Part shown: piece by piece, positions 54,450 through 60,801 of the stretch
How positions within the stretch are numbered: position 1 is the stretch's first letter
How the letters are laid out: each line of letters starts with the position of its first letter
From: Hyphomicrobiaceae bacterium
Lineage (GTDB): Bacteria; Pseudomonadota; Alphaproteobacteria; Rhizobiales; Hyphomicrobiaceae
Reading direction: 5' to 3'
Length of the DNA stretch: 64,000 nucleotides
Assembly: GCA_020638055.1 (NCBI GenBank)
Contig: JACKJH010000005.1
Location: 222,373 to 286,372, forward strand
Translations under genes and position numbers: made by a program
The notes under the pieces: generated by a model
Databases searched by the model: none
What the model saw: only the letters and a program-made list of their open reading frames with translations
What the model was told of the DNA's origin: nothing

Positions 54450-54977
54450 ATGACCAACGTATCCGACAGCACCCCCCACATCTATGTTGCTTGCCTTGCA
54501 GCTTACAATAACGGCTTTCTGCATGGAGCTTGGATCGACGCGGATCAGGATGCCGACGAGATCAGGGACGAGATTGCCGCGATGCTTGCCCGTTCCCCTG
54601 TCGAGGACGCGGAGGAATACGCCATTCACGACTATGAGGGCTTCGAGGGCGTCAGCATCTCCGAATATGCCGGCATCGACAGCGTGGCGCGGATGGCCGC
54701 TTTCATTGCGGAGCATGGCGCACTCGGCGCGGGCCTGCTGGAGCAGTTCGGCGGCGACCTGGACCAAGCCGAATCCACCTTTGAGGACTGCTATCATGGT
54801 CAGTTCGCCAGCCTTGCCGACTACATGGAGGAGCTGACCACCGAAAGCGTCACGATCCCCGAGGCGCTGCGCTACTATGTCGATTGGGACGCGATGGCGC
54901 GCGACGCCGAGATGGGCGGCGATCTGTTCACCATCGAGACGGTGCACGGCGAGGTGCATGTGTTTTCCAACAGATGA
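54450..54977 (+). CDS. ardA: Anti-restriction protein ArdA
   Basis: A 175-residue acidic protein. ArdA proteins mimic about 42 bp of B-form DNA and block type I restriction complexes after conjugation. Family signs: HIYVACLAAYNNGFLHGAWID, the strong negative charge (DADQDADEIRDEIAAML, EEYAIHDYEGFEG), ISEYAGIDSVARMAAFI, and a C-terminal YYVDWDAMARDAEMGGDLF. Length fits the family. It follows the type I operon by 236 bases on the same strand. Confidence 0.93.
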   Translation: MTNVSDSTPHIYVACLAAYNNGFLHGAWIDADQDADEIRDEIAAMLARSPVEDAEEYAIHDYEGFEGVSISEYAGIDSVARMAAFIAEHGALGAGLLEQFGGDLDQAESTFEDCYHGQFASLADYMEELTTESVTIPEALRYYVDWDAMARDAEMGGDLFTIETVHGEVHVFSNR

Positions 54978-55070
54978 AAACATGGTCGCCTATCCGCACT
55001 TGCGGGCAGGTAAATAGCCAGAGCGTGACGATAGTGTTAAGAAGAAAATAACCAATATTGATCGGGTTAG

Positions 55071-55110
55071 CCGCTCAACATATCTACTTTGAGCGGCTTC
55101 TAATATTTTA
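55071..55110 (+). terminator. Hairpin after ardA, before fseA-like gene
   Basis: A perfect 9-bp stem GCCGCTCAA / TTGAGCGGC with a 10-base loop, followed by the AT-rich TTCTAATATTTT. It probably ends the ardA transcript; it lies about 65 bases before the next ATG, so it could also be part of that leader. Confidence 0.6.
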
Positions 55111-55175
55111 AACAATACTTGAATCTCTCTGGTCCGGGCGCGGCCTCGCGCGCCCCGGCTTTGGGAGGTCACGCC

Positions 55176-55391
55176 ATGCTTAGCATCGACTGGCGTTTGC
55201 CGGCGGCATACAGACACGCGAAGCACATTCCGGCCGCCGGTTTCGCTTGGGAATACCTGCGCCGCAACGACGAATATCGTCAGGACTTCCAGACCATCGC
55301 ATCGACCGGACAGCCGACCGGGCGCGACCTTGAAGCGTTCGCGCATCGTTGGGGCTTGCGATTTCCCGTGCGATCCCGACGCGCCGCATGA
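55176..55391 (+). CDS. fseA: FseA-like activator, part 1 (DUF6499 domain, before frameshift)
   Basis: A 71-residue frame that begins with a good GGGAGG site seven bases upstream. It holds a DUF6499 domain (IDWRLPAAYRHAKHIPAAGFAWEYLRRNDEYRQDF). In ICEMlSymR7A the same domain is encoded in one frame and its DUF2285 partner in the next, and a +1 ribosomal frameshift joins them into FseA, the activator of excision. Here the frame ends at TGA 55389 while the conserved text RWGLRFP goes over into frame +1 (CDPDAP). A likely slip site TTT-CCC-G lies at 55362-55368. Unshifted product would be a 71-residue decoy. Confidence 0.85.
   Translation: MLSIDWRLPAAYRHAKHIPAAGFAWEYLRRNDEYRQDFQTIASTGQPTGRDLEAFAHRWGLRFPVRSRRAA
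55365..55368 (+). promoter_or_regulatory. Candidate +1 programmed ribosomal frameshift site (CCC-G)
   Basis: The proline codon CCC (55365-55367) is followed by G, so the bound tRNA-Pro can re-pair on CCG (55366-55368) one base ahead. From there the frame continues as the DUF2285 half. Conserved alignment of the joined protein (LRFP then DP) places the crossing here. A rare CGA codon occurs two codons downstream in frame 0. Confidence 0.55.
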
Positions 55392-55959
55392 CCAGCAATC
55401 CCCCATCTGGACGCCAAGCCTTCAACCGCAAGCCGTGATGCTGTCGCCGGTCGATCACAAGGACGGCGACACCGAACCGATATTGACGCTGGCGCATCTC
55501 GACGGCCTCGACCTGCGCCGCGCCGCCGATGGCTGGCACGCTATCTGGCAGGTGGATGGCGTCGCGCATCAATTCTGGCTGCCCGAGGCGGTGCCAGACG
55601 CCGCCGCCTTCTACGCCTTCACCCTGCCGATGGATTCCTTTCTGGAGCTGCGCGCCCACGCTGCGCGCCGTCTTTGGCGGTCACTCAACGGCCGCGCCCC
55701 CGGTCCAGATTTCCGGGCGATCCCCGCCCAGCTCCGGCAATGGCATATTCTGTCCCTGCGCGCGCTCGACGCGCGGTTACGCGGCGAAAGCTATCGCACC
55801 ATCGCCGAAGTCTTGCTCGGCTTTCGCGGCACCAAGGAAGACTTTGAGAACGATCCGCACAAGAACAAGGCCCGCCGCCTGGTCGCGCACGGTATCAAGA
55901 TGATGCGCGGCGGCTATCGCCTGCTGCTTCACTATCCGATCAAGCCCGGCAAGCGTTGA
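55369..55959 (+). CDS. fseA: FseA-like activator, part 2 (DUF2285 domain, after frameshift)
   Basis: The second half, 196 residues, in frame +1 relative to part 1. It reads on from CDPDAPHDQQSPIWTPS and includes a helix-rich DUF2285 region near the C-terminus (LRQWHILSLRALDARLRGESYRTIAEVLLGF), which in ICEMlSymR7A is a variant helix-turn-helix DNA-binding domain. The frame is open upstream to 55330 but has no start with a ribosome site, so expression probably relies on frameshifting. The joined protein would be about 260 residues. The stop codon lies 18 bases from the convergent qseM-like stop. Confidence 0.85.
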   Translation, partial: CDPDAPHDQQSPIWTPSLQPQAVMLSPVDHKDGDTEPILTLAHLDGLDLRRAADGWHAIWQVDGVAHQFWLPEAVPDAAAFYAFTLPMDSFLELRAHAARRLWRSLNGRAPGPDFRAIPAQLRQWHILSLRALDARLRGESYRTIAEVLLGFRGTKEDFENDPHKNKARRLVAHGIKMMRGGYRLLLHYPIKPGKR

Positions 55960-55976
55960 TCATGCGAGCGTGGTCC

Positions 55977-56264
55977 TCACGCCTTGTTGGCTGCCGCCTG
56001 CTCCAGAATCTTGCGATAGCCCTCACGCGAAAGCCATTGCGCGCGTTCGAGATGGCTTTGCCAGCAACGATAGGTCCGAAATTCCTCGGCAGCCGCATCG
56101 CGGTGCAGCACGATCCGCGCGACTTCCTTCCAGTCCGCGCCTTCGGCCTTCGCATCGAGAAGGCGCAGATAGGTGACGTAGTGGCGTTCGTCATAGGTGG
56201 TTATGGTGTCGCCGGTCGGCGCTTCGTCGTCCACATCGGGATCGAGTTCGACGGGAGTTTGCAT
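55977..56264 (-). CDS. qseM: QseM-like antiactivator (DUF2285 domain)
   Basis: A 95-residue protein with TITTYDERHYVTYLRLLDAKAEGADWKEVARIVLHRD and a C-terminal ERAQWLSREGYRKILEQ, the small form of DUF2285. In ICEMlSymR7A QseM binds the FseA activator and TraR and so blocks excision and transfer. Here it lies convergent to the fseA-like gene. ATG 56264 was chosen because GGGGA stands seven bases upstream; an ATG six bases earlier leaves no space. No traR or qseC gene is seen nearby in the window. Confidence 0.82.
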   Translation of the reverse strand: MQTPVELDPDVDDEAPTGDTITTYDERHYVTYLRLLDAKAEGADWKEVARIVLHRDAAAEEFRTYRCWQSHLERAQWLSREGYRKILEQAAANKA

Positions 56265-56719
56265 GGTCATTCCCCGTATTCGGAGAGAGCTTGTCTGCGG
56301 TGCGCCCCCGCAAACGATTCTCTCTGACTCTTGGTGATCGGGGAGTTCGAAACCGCTGTTACACGGCCCCATGGCCTTTAGCTCGGAAAGCCTGTTGTAT
56401 ACGCCACAGGCTCCCCGACCATAGGTCAAGGAGTGCGGTGCCGTAACGGCCGGCACCAAACGGTAACAGAGGGGTTTCGACGCCCCGGAGCAGCGCGTCT
56501 GCTCCGCTGACATTCTTAGCCGAGCCGCGTCCGAATGTCTTTGCCTATTCGGCGAGGTAGGCAATGAGCCGCTGAATTTCCTCATCTATTCCTCCAAAGG
56601 GGGGGTGCCGCCAACGCATAGGCGCAAATGCGGCACGCTACGCGCCGCCGATCCCTCGCCATGGTTCGCCACAGTCCGCTGCCGCCCCCCGGCAGCCCAA
56701 TCCCGACTGGAGGTGATCC
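56265..56719. promoter_or_regulatory. Control region between qseM-like and rdfS-like genes
   Basis: 455 bases with no gene. A perfect 8-bp hairpin CGGAGCAG / CTGCTCCG (56486-56506, 5-base loop) lies in the middle, and GAGAGA/TCTCTC inverted pieces near 56289-56328. In ICEMlSymR7A such a region holds the rdfS promoter acted on by FseA. No palindromic tra box is recognisable, so quorum control by TraR is not supported here. Confidence 0.45.
56709..56718 (+). promoter_or_regulatory. Near-perfect Shine-Dalgarno site of rdfS-like gene
   Basis: GGAGGTGATC stands directly before CATG, complementary at all ten bases to the 3' end of typical alphaproteobacterial 16S rRNA. This is far stronger than other sites in the window and implies very efficient initiation once the message is made. 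Confidence 0.75.
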
Positions 56720-56989
56720 ATGCCCAACCCGCTTGCGGGCCTGCCGCCGCGCCTGTTGCGCACGCAGGAAGCCGCGCGCTTCCTCGGCATATCCATCCGC
56801 ACCCTTGAGAAGCATCGCACCTATGGCACCGGGCCGACTTATCGCAAGGTCGGCGGTCGCGTCCTCTACACCGTCCGCGATCTGGAAGACTGGAGCGCGG
56901 TCGGTGAACGCAAATCCACCCGCGACAAGACCGCCGGCACGGTCTTTCCCGCGCGTCCGCTCACACCCAAAGAACGGGACGAGTGCTAG
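56720..56989 (+). CDS. rdfS: Excisionase/RdfS-like helix-turn-helix protein
   Basis: An 89-residue DNA-binding protein. It has the MerR-like HTH_17 fold with LLRTQEAARFLGISIRTLEKHRTYGTGPTYRKVGGRVLYTVRDLEDW (about 12-60), very like the recombination directionality factor RdfS of ICEMlSymR7A in the TLEKxR...G.GPxxRKxGxRVxY pattern. Such factors bend DNA at the attachment site and turn the integrase towards excision. The stop codon directly abuts the next ATG. The C-terminal 25 residues are Arg/Lys/Thr-rich. Confidence 0.7.
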   Translation: MPNPLAGLPPRLLRTQEAARFLGISIRTLEKHRTYGTGPTYRKVGGRVLYTVRDLEDWSAVGERKSTRDKTAGTVFPARPLTPKERDEC

Positions 56990-58066
56990 ATGCTGCGCGA
57001 GGACGATCACGCCCCCGCGCCGCCGACCGAGGACAGCGAGCGCAGCCGCCTGGACCCCTTCGTGGTCGCAACGGGCGATGCGCCGCCGCGCGACCAGCGC
57101 GACTTGATGGAACGGCCGTTTTTCTCGCTGGCGAAGACCCCGCGCACCAAGCCGATTCTCTACAAGGCCGCCGACATAGAGGTGCAGGTGTTCGGGATGC
57201 CCGAGCATGGGATGGCGACCATTTGGGACGCCGATGTGCTGATATGGGCAGCCTCGCAGATCGTCGCGGCCGAGAATGACGGCCTCGCCACGTCGCGCTT
57301 CGTCCGCTTCACGCCCTACCACCTGTTGCGCGCCATCGGACGCCCGACCGGCAATCACCAATACCGGCTTCTGAAAGCCGCGCTCGCGCGGCTGCAATCG
57401 ACCGTCATAGCCACCACGATCCGCAACGGCCCGCATTGGCGTCGCCGCCAGTTTTCTTGGATCAACGAATGGGAGGAAATGACGACGCGCGCCGGCCGCG
57501 TCGAGGGCATGGAGTTCGTCCTGCCCGAATGGTTCTACAACAGCGTCATCGACCGTTCGCTGGTCCTGACCATCGACCCGGCCTATTTCCGCCTGACTGG
57601 CGGCATCGAGCGATGGCTTTACCGCGTCGCCAGAAAGCACGCCGGGCACCAGCGCCACGGCTGGAATTTCGAGGTCGCGCACCTTCATCAGAAATCCGGC
57701 AGCCTCGCCCGGCCGTCCGACTTCGCGCTCGACCTACGCCGGATCGCGGCCCGCCAGCAACTCCCCGGCTACCGCCTCCAGATCGAGCGAGAAGACGGCC
57801 GCGAGCTGCTGCGCATCCGCCCCGAAAACTCATCAACAGGCACTGTTGATAACCCTGTTAATGCCATCGGCAGATCAGGCGCACGGGGTATCGGCACATC
57901 AGGCGCACGACTATCGGCAGATCAGGCGCACGAACCGCAGCTAACGCTTTGGCCTGAAACGCGGAATCCGACCGCTAACTTATCTAACAGAGAATCTAAC
58001 TCTTTTTCTTTGACGCGCGCGCAGGCGAAGCGTGGTGCCGGTTCTGCCGGGAACGGCGAGCCATGA
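56990..58066 (+). CDS. Replication initiator protein A (RPA family)
   Basis: A 358-residue RPA-type initiator. Marks are PFFSLAKTPRTKPILYKAADIEVQVFG, GMATIWDADVLIWAASQI, SRFVRFTPYHLLRAIGR, and SWINEWEEM...LPEWFYNSVIDRSLVLTID. These proteins start replication of plasmids and of excised conjugative elements. The C-terminal part codes across three iteron-like DNA repeats (57866-57932), where the protein sequence itself looks unconserved. It starts right after the excisionase stop codon (TAGATG) and ends in ATGA overlap with a tiny ORF. Confidence 0.88.
   Translation: MLREDDHAPAPPTEDSERSRLDPFVVATGDAPPRDQRDLMERPFFSLAKTPRTKPILYKAADIEVQVFGMPEHGMATIWDADVLIWAASQIVAAENDGLATSRFVRFTPYHLLRAIGRPTGNHQYRLLKAALARLQSTVIATTIRNGPHWRRRQFSWINEWEEMTTRAGRVEGMEFVLPEWFYNSVIDRSLVLTIDPAYFRLTGGIERWLYRVARKHAGHQRHGWNFEVAHLHQKSGSLARPSDFALDLRRIAARQQLPGYRLQIEREDGRELLRIRPENSSTGTVDNPVNAIGRSGARGIGTSGARLSADQAHEPQLTLWPETRNPTANLSNRESNSFSLTRAQAKRGAGSAGNGEP
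57866..57932 (+). repeat. Three iteron-like direct repeats inside the initiator gene
   Basis: Three 20-base copies of ATCGGCAGATCAGGCGCACG start at 57866, 57890 and 57913 (one change in the second), spaced 24 and 23 bases. As the period is not a multiple of three the encoded peptide differs, so selection is on DNA. Just upstream lies TGTTGATAACCCTGTTAA. Together they look like an origin of replication bound by the initiator. Confidence 0.75.
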
Positions 58067-58131
58067 CGCCCGCCGTTGACGCAGCGCACGCGCGCAATCC
58101 CTACCAGCACATCGCCGGAGACGCACAATGA
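58063..58131 (+). CDS. Tiny 22-residue ORF coupled on both sides
   Basis: The frame MTPAVDAAHARNPYQHIAGD plus two residues starts at ATG 58063, inside an ATGA overlap with the initiator stop, and stops at 58131 in an ATGA overlap with the DUF2840 start. It thus bridges the two genes exactly. It may be a remnant of a gene that often stands here (parA) reduced to a translational bridge, or it may be by chance. Confidence 0.4.
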   Translation: MTPAVDAAHARNPYQHIAGDAQ

Positions 58132-58646
58132 CCCGTCGCGCCCATCGCAGCGCGCACGGCCGTCCGCTGCCGGACGGGCCTGCGCCCTTCACCACATTGG
58201 TCGAGCTGACTTTCGAGAAACGCCGCATCGAGCATTGGATCAGGTTCGGCCACAAGAGCTATGAACAGATCATCGACCGCCGCCGCAGCGTCGTCGGCTT
58301 CGCACCGGGCAGCATCTTCGCCTTCGTCCGATGGGCGAACGGCGACCATGGCACGGTTGTTTCCCGCATCGACATTGTGCGGGCCATCGGGCGCGGCGAG
58401 CCGTTCCAGACATTACCCTTCGTCCGGCCCGGCGGAGAAATCCTGTTGCGGCTCGATAGCTGGCCGAAGGTGCAGCGCGGGCTTGCCGCCATCGACGCCG
58501 TGGAATCGCTCGGCCTCGATCCCGCCGACGCCGCGCCGGAGCATTGGCGGCACGTCCACAACCGTTTGACTGCCAATCTGGAGCCGCACGCCTACACGCC
58601 CGAGCGACATGCCGCGTGGCTTCACCGCAGAAGGATCGAGCCATGA
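58128..58646 (+). CDS. DUF2840 family protein
   Basis: A 172-residue protein of unknown function found only in this type of conjugative element. The central region LVELTFEKRRIEHWIRFG, DRRRSVVGFAPGSIFAFVRWA, TVVSRIDIVRAI, PFQTLPFVRPGGEILLRLDSWPKV and AAPEHWRHVHNRLTANLEP fits the family along its length. Both ends overlap neighbours by four bases (ATGA), so it belongs to the transfer operon. Confidence 0.9.
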   Translation: MTRRAHRSAHGRPLPDGPAPFTTLVELTFEKRRIEHWIRFGHKSYEQIIDRRRSVVGFAPGSIFAFVRWANGDHGTVVSRIDIVRAIGRGEPFQTLPFVRPGGEILLRLDSWPKVQRGLAAIDAVESLGLDPADAAPEHWRHVHNRLTANLEPHAYTPERHAAWLHRRRIEP

Positions 58647-59188
58647 CACGCCGCCGCACCCTCACGGTGACGGCGCTCGCCGCCATCGGCATCGCCGCCG
58701 CCAGCGCCGTCGATTGGCCCATGAAACTCATCTGGAACGCCACAGCCAGCGCGCCCATCGGCTTCTACACCGTCGAGCCGGCCGACGCGCTCGACGTGCC
58801 CGAGCTGGTCGCCGTCATGCCGCCCGAACCGCTCGCCGCCTTCATGGCCGAGCGCGGCTATATCGCGCGCGGCGTCCCGCTGTTGAAGCGCGTCGTCGGC
58901 CTGCCGGGGCAACAGGTTTGCCGCTTGCGATCCGCGATCACGGTGGACGGCATCGAGATGGGCGAGGCGCTGGAGCGTGACAGCCTCGGCCGCGATCTGC
59001 CCGTCTGGCAGGGCTGCCGCGTGATCGGCGACGGCCAGCTTTTCCTCATGAATTGGGACGTCCGCGACAGCCTCGACGGCCGCTACTTCGGACTCACCCC
59101 CGCAGCTTCCGTCATCGGTCGAGCGGTCCCGCTCTGGACCGATGAGGAAGGCGTCGGGCGCTACGAGTGGCGCGCGCCGACGCACTGA
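58643..59188 (+). CDS. traF: S26-family signal peptidase TraF
   Basis: A 181-residue membrane-bound peptidase. One N-terminal helix (LTVTALAAIGIAAASAV) anchors it; the catalytic Ser is in ATASAPIGFYTV (about residue 37) and the Lys in PLLKRVVGLPGQQV (about residue 83), and GDGQLFLMNWDVRDSLDGRYFG follows. TraF processes and circularises the conjugative pilin. It overlaps DUF2840 by four bases. Confidence 0.93.
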   Translation: MTRRRTLTVTALAAIGIAAASAVDWPMKLIWNATASAPIGFYTVEPADALDVPELVAVMPPEPLAAFMAERGYIARGVPLLKRVVGLPGQQVCRLRSAITVDGIEMGEALERDSLGRDLPVWQGCRVIGDGQLFLMNWDVRDSLDGRYFGLTPAASVIGRAVPLWTDEEGVGRYEWRAPTH

Positions 59189-59223
59189 AACAATCCCCGA
59201 AAGCCAATCACAGGAGATTTCCC

Positions 59224-59559
59224 ATGGCAGAAATAGGCACCTTCACCCGCACCGAAACCGGCTATGCCGGGGAACTTCATTCGTTCGGCCTGCATGAAAA
59301 GCTGTTCATAGTCCCGGCCAAGCCAAGCGACGTGAAAAACGCGCCCGACTATCGCGTGCGCCTCGATAGCGAGGACGGCCCGGACGCCGGCCCGGCATGG
59401 AAGGACGCCAGCGAAAATGCCGGCGACTTCGTGTCGATGAGGCTGGAGGGACTGATCTTCCCGTTCCCGATCCGCGCCAAGCTGTTCCAGTCCAACGACG
59501 ATCCTTCGGTCTGGACGCTGCGTTGGAAGCACCCCCGAAAAGTTGAGGACGAGGAATGA
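59224..59559 (+). CDS. DUF736 family protein
   Basis: A 111-residue protein, GTFTRTETGYAGELHSFGLHEKLFIVP...DYRVRL, and SENAGDFVSMRLEGLIFPFPIRAKLF, matching DUF736, a family of small beta proteins common in ICEs and plasmids of Alphaproteobacteria, often next to transfer genes. Function unknown. ATG 59224 follows AGGAGA; the stop overlaps the next start by four bases (ATGA). Confidence 0.92.
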   Translation: MAEIGTFTRTETGYAGELHSFGLHEKLFIVPAKPSDVKNAPDYRVRLDSEDGPDAGPAWKDASENAGDFVSMRLEGLIFPFPIRAKLFQSNDDPSVWTLRWKHPRKVEDEE

Positions 59560-60488
59560 CGGCCGCGCGCGTCCGGCCCGCCATACGGTCCAAGATCGTC
59601 ATCCCTTTGTTCGCGGAAAAGCCGTCTCATCCCTTCGTCCCGCTCGGCCACCGGACGGCCGGCGCGCGCAGCGAAGGTCAGGGGCGGCCATCGGCCGGCG
59701 CTTGCGCCTTGCCCTTGACCGCAGCGAGCACGCTGGCAGGCTGGCGTCGAAGCGGAGACAGGACTGCATGGCATTATGCCGCCCTGATACTGGCCGGCGC
59801 GCTTTCCGTCTGCGCCGGATCGAGCGTCGCGGTCGCGCAATCCGCGCCCGTCGAGCGCCCGGCTGCCGCCCATCCCTATGCAGCCCATATCGCCGAGGCG
59901 TCGCAGCGTTTCGGCATACCGGAGCATTGGATCGTCGCGGTGCTACGCGCCGAGAGCGCGGGCGATGTGCGCGCGGTTTCGTCGGCCGGCGCGATGGGAT
60001 TGATGCAGGTAATGCCCGACACATGGGCGGGCCTGCGCGTCCGCTACGGCCTCGGCCGCGATCCCTACGACCCGCGCAACAACATCCTCGCAGGCACGGC
60101 CTACCTGCGCGAAATGTTCGACCGCTACGGCAATGTCGCGGCGATGCTGGCGGCCTACAATGCCGGTCCCGGCCGCTATGACGAATACCTTGCGACCGGC
60201 CGCACCCTGCCGGCCGAAACGCGGGCCTATGTTGCCGCGCTCGCGCCGATTCTCGGCGGCGCGACTGCAACCGAACCGCCGTCATCGGCACCGCCACCGC
60301 CGCCAGATTGGCGCGAGGCACCGCTGTTCGTCATGCGTCCGGGCGACGCGCGGGCTGTCGCCGCGCCGCCGTCCGACACACGATCCGGCGACGGCCGCGC
60401 GACCGTTCCGGCGCGCGATCCCGTCGATGCGGAGTCAAGGGGCGACAGCATTTTCGTCGCCGACGCGAGCGGATCGGGAACGCCATGA
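59556..60488 (+). CDS. Conjugation-associated lytic transglycosylase
   Basis: A 310-residue peptidoglycan lyase that opens the cell wall for the mating apparatus. A hydrophobic segment (YAALILAGALSVCAGSSVAVAQS, about 75-97) targets it to the periplasm after an unusually long N-terminal part of 75 residues rich in Arg. The catalytic domain has RAESAGDVRAVSSAGAMGLMQVMPDTW with the catalytic Glu near residue 132, and NILAGTAYLREMFDRYGN, AAYNAGPGRY. A Pro-rich tail follows. The true start could be internal. Confidence 0.92.
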   Translation: MTAARVRPAIRSKIVIPLFAEKPSHPFVPLGHRTAGARSEGQGRPSAGACALPLTAASTLAGWRRSGDRTAWHYAALILAGALSVCAGSSVAVAQSAPVERPAAAHPYAAHIAEASQRFGIPEHWIVAVLRAESAGDVRAVSSAGAMGLMQVMPDTWAGLRVRYGLGRDPYDPRNNILAGTAYLREMFDRYGNVAAMLAAYNAGPGRYDEYLATGRTLPAETRAYVAALAPILGGATATEPPSSAPPPPPDWREAPLFVMRPGDARAVAAPPSDTRSGDGRATVPARDPVDAESRGDSIFVADASGSGTP

Positions 60489-60801
60489 GGGCGGCGTTCC
60501 CGCGCTCGGCGGCGCTCATTCCGGTGTCCAGTCAGGCAGGTTTTTGCCCGGCTGGATTCCCGGCAGGAAGGGCAGAAAAGGCAGAAAGGGCGGAGGGCAA
60601 GATTAAAGAAGACGGCACCATATCGGGCCGCTTCTGGAAATTGTTGTTGTCTGCACACTGGTTAGGTTGCCGGTTCCGGCACCATGGTTTTGAGGGGCCG
60701 CGTGCCGCGATTTCGAGCAAAGCCTTGGCTTTGCAGGGTTTCGAGCGGCACCATAGGCCCATATCGGCCTGTTTTCGGCGGTTTTGGCTGGAGTCGCGCC
60801 T
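60489..60801 (+). other. Possible oriT region upstream of the relaxase gene
   Basis: 313 bases between transglycosylase and relaxase. Two perfect palindromes lie here: GCCGG-TT-CCGGC (60669-60680) and GCAAAGCC-TT-GGCTTTGC (60717-60734). Transfer origins of relaxases in this group lie next to the relaxase gene and carry inverted repeats. A 106-residue open frame (60485-60805) crosses the region, starting in an ATGA overlap, but it has no family likeness and a mixed composition; I do not count it as a gene. Confidence 0.4.

Noticed and set aside
56486..56506. Rho-independent terminator
   Set aside because: The hairpin is perfect but has no T-run on either side.
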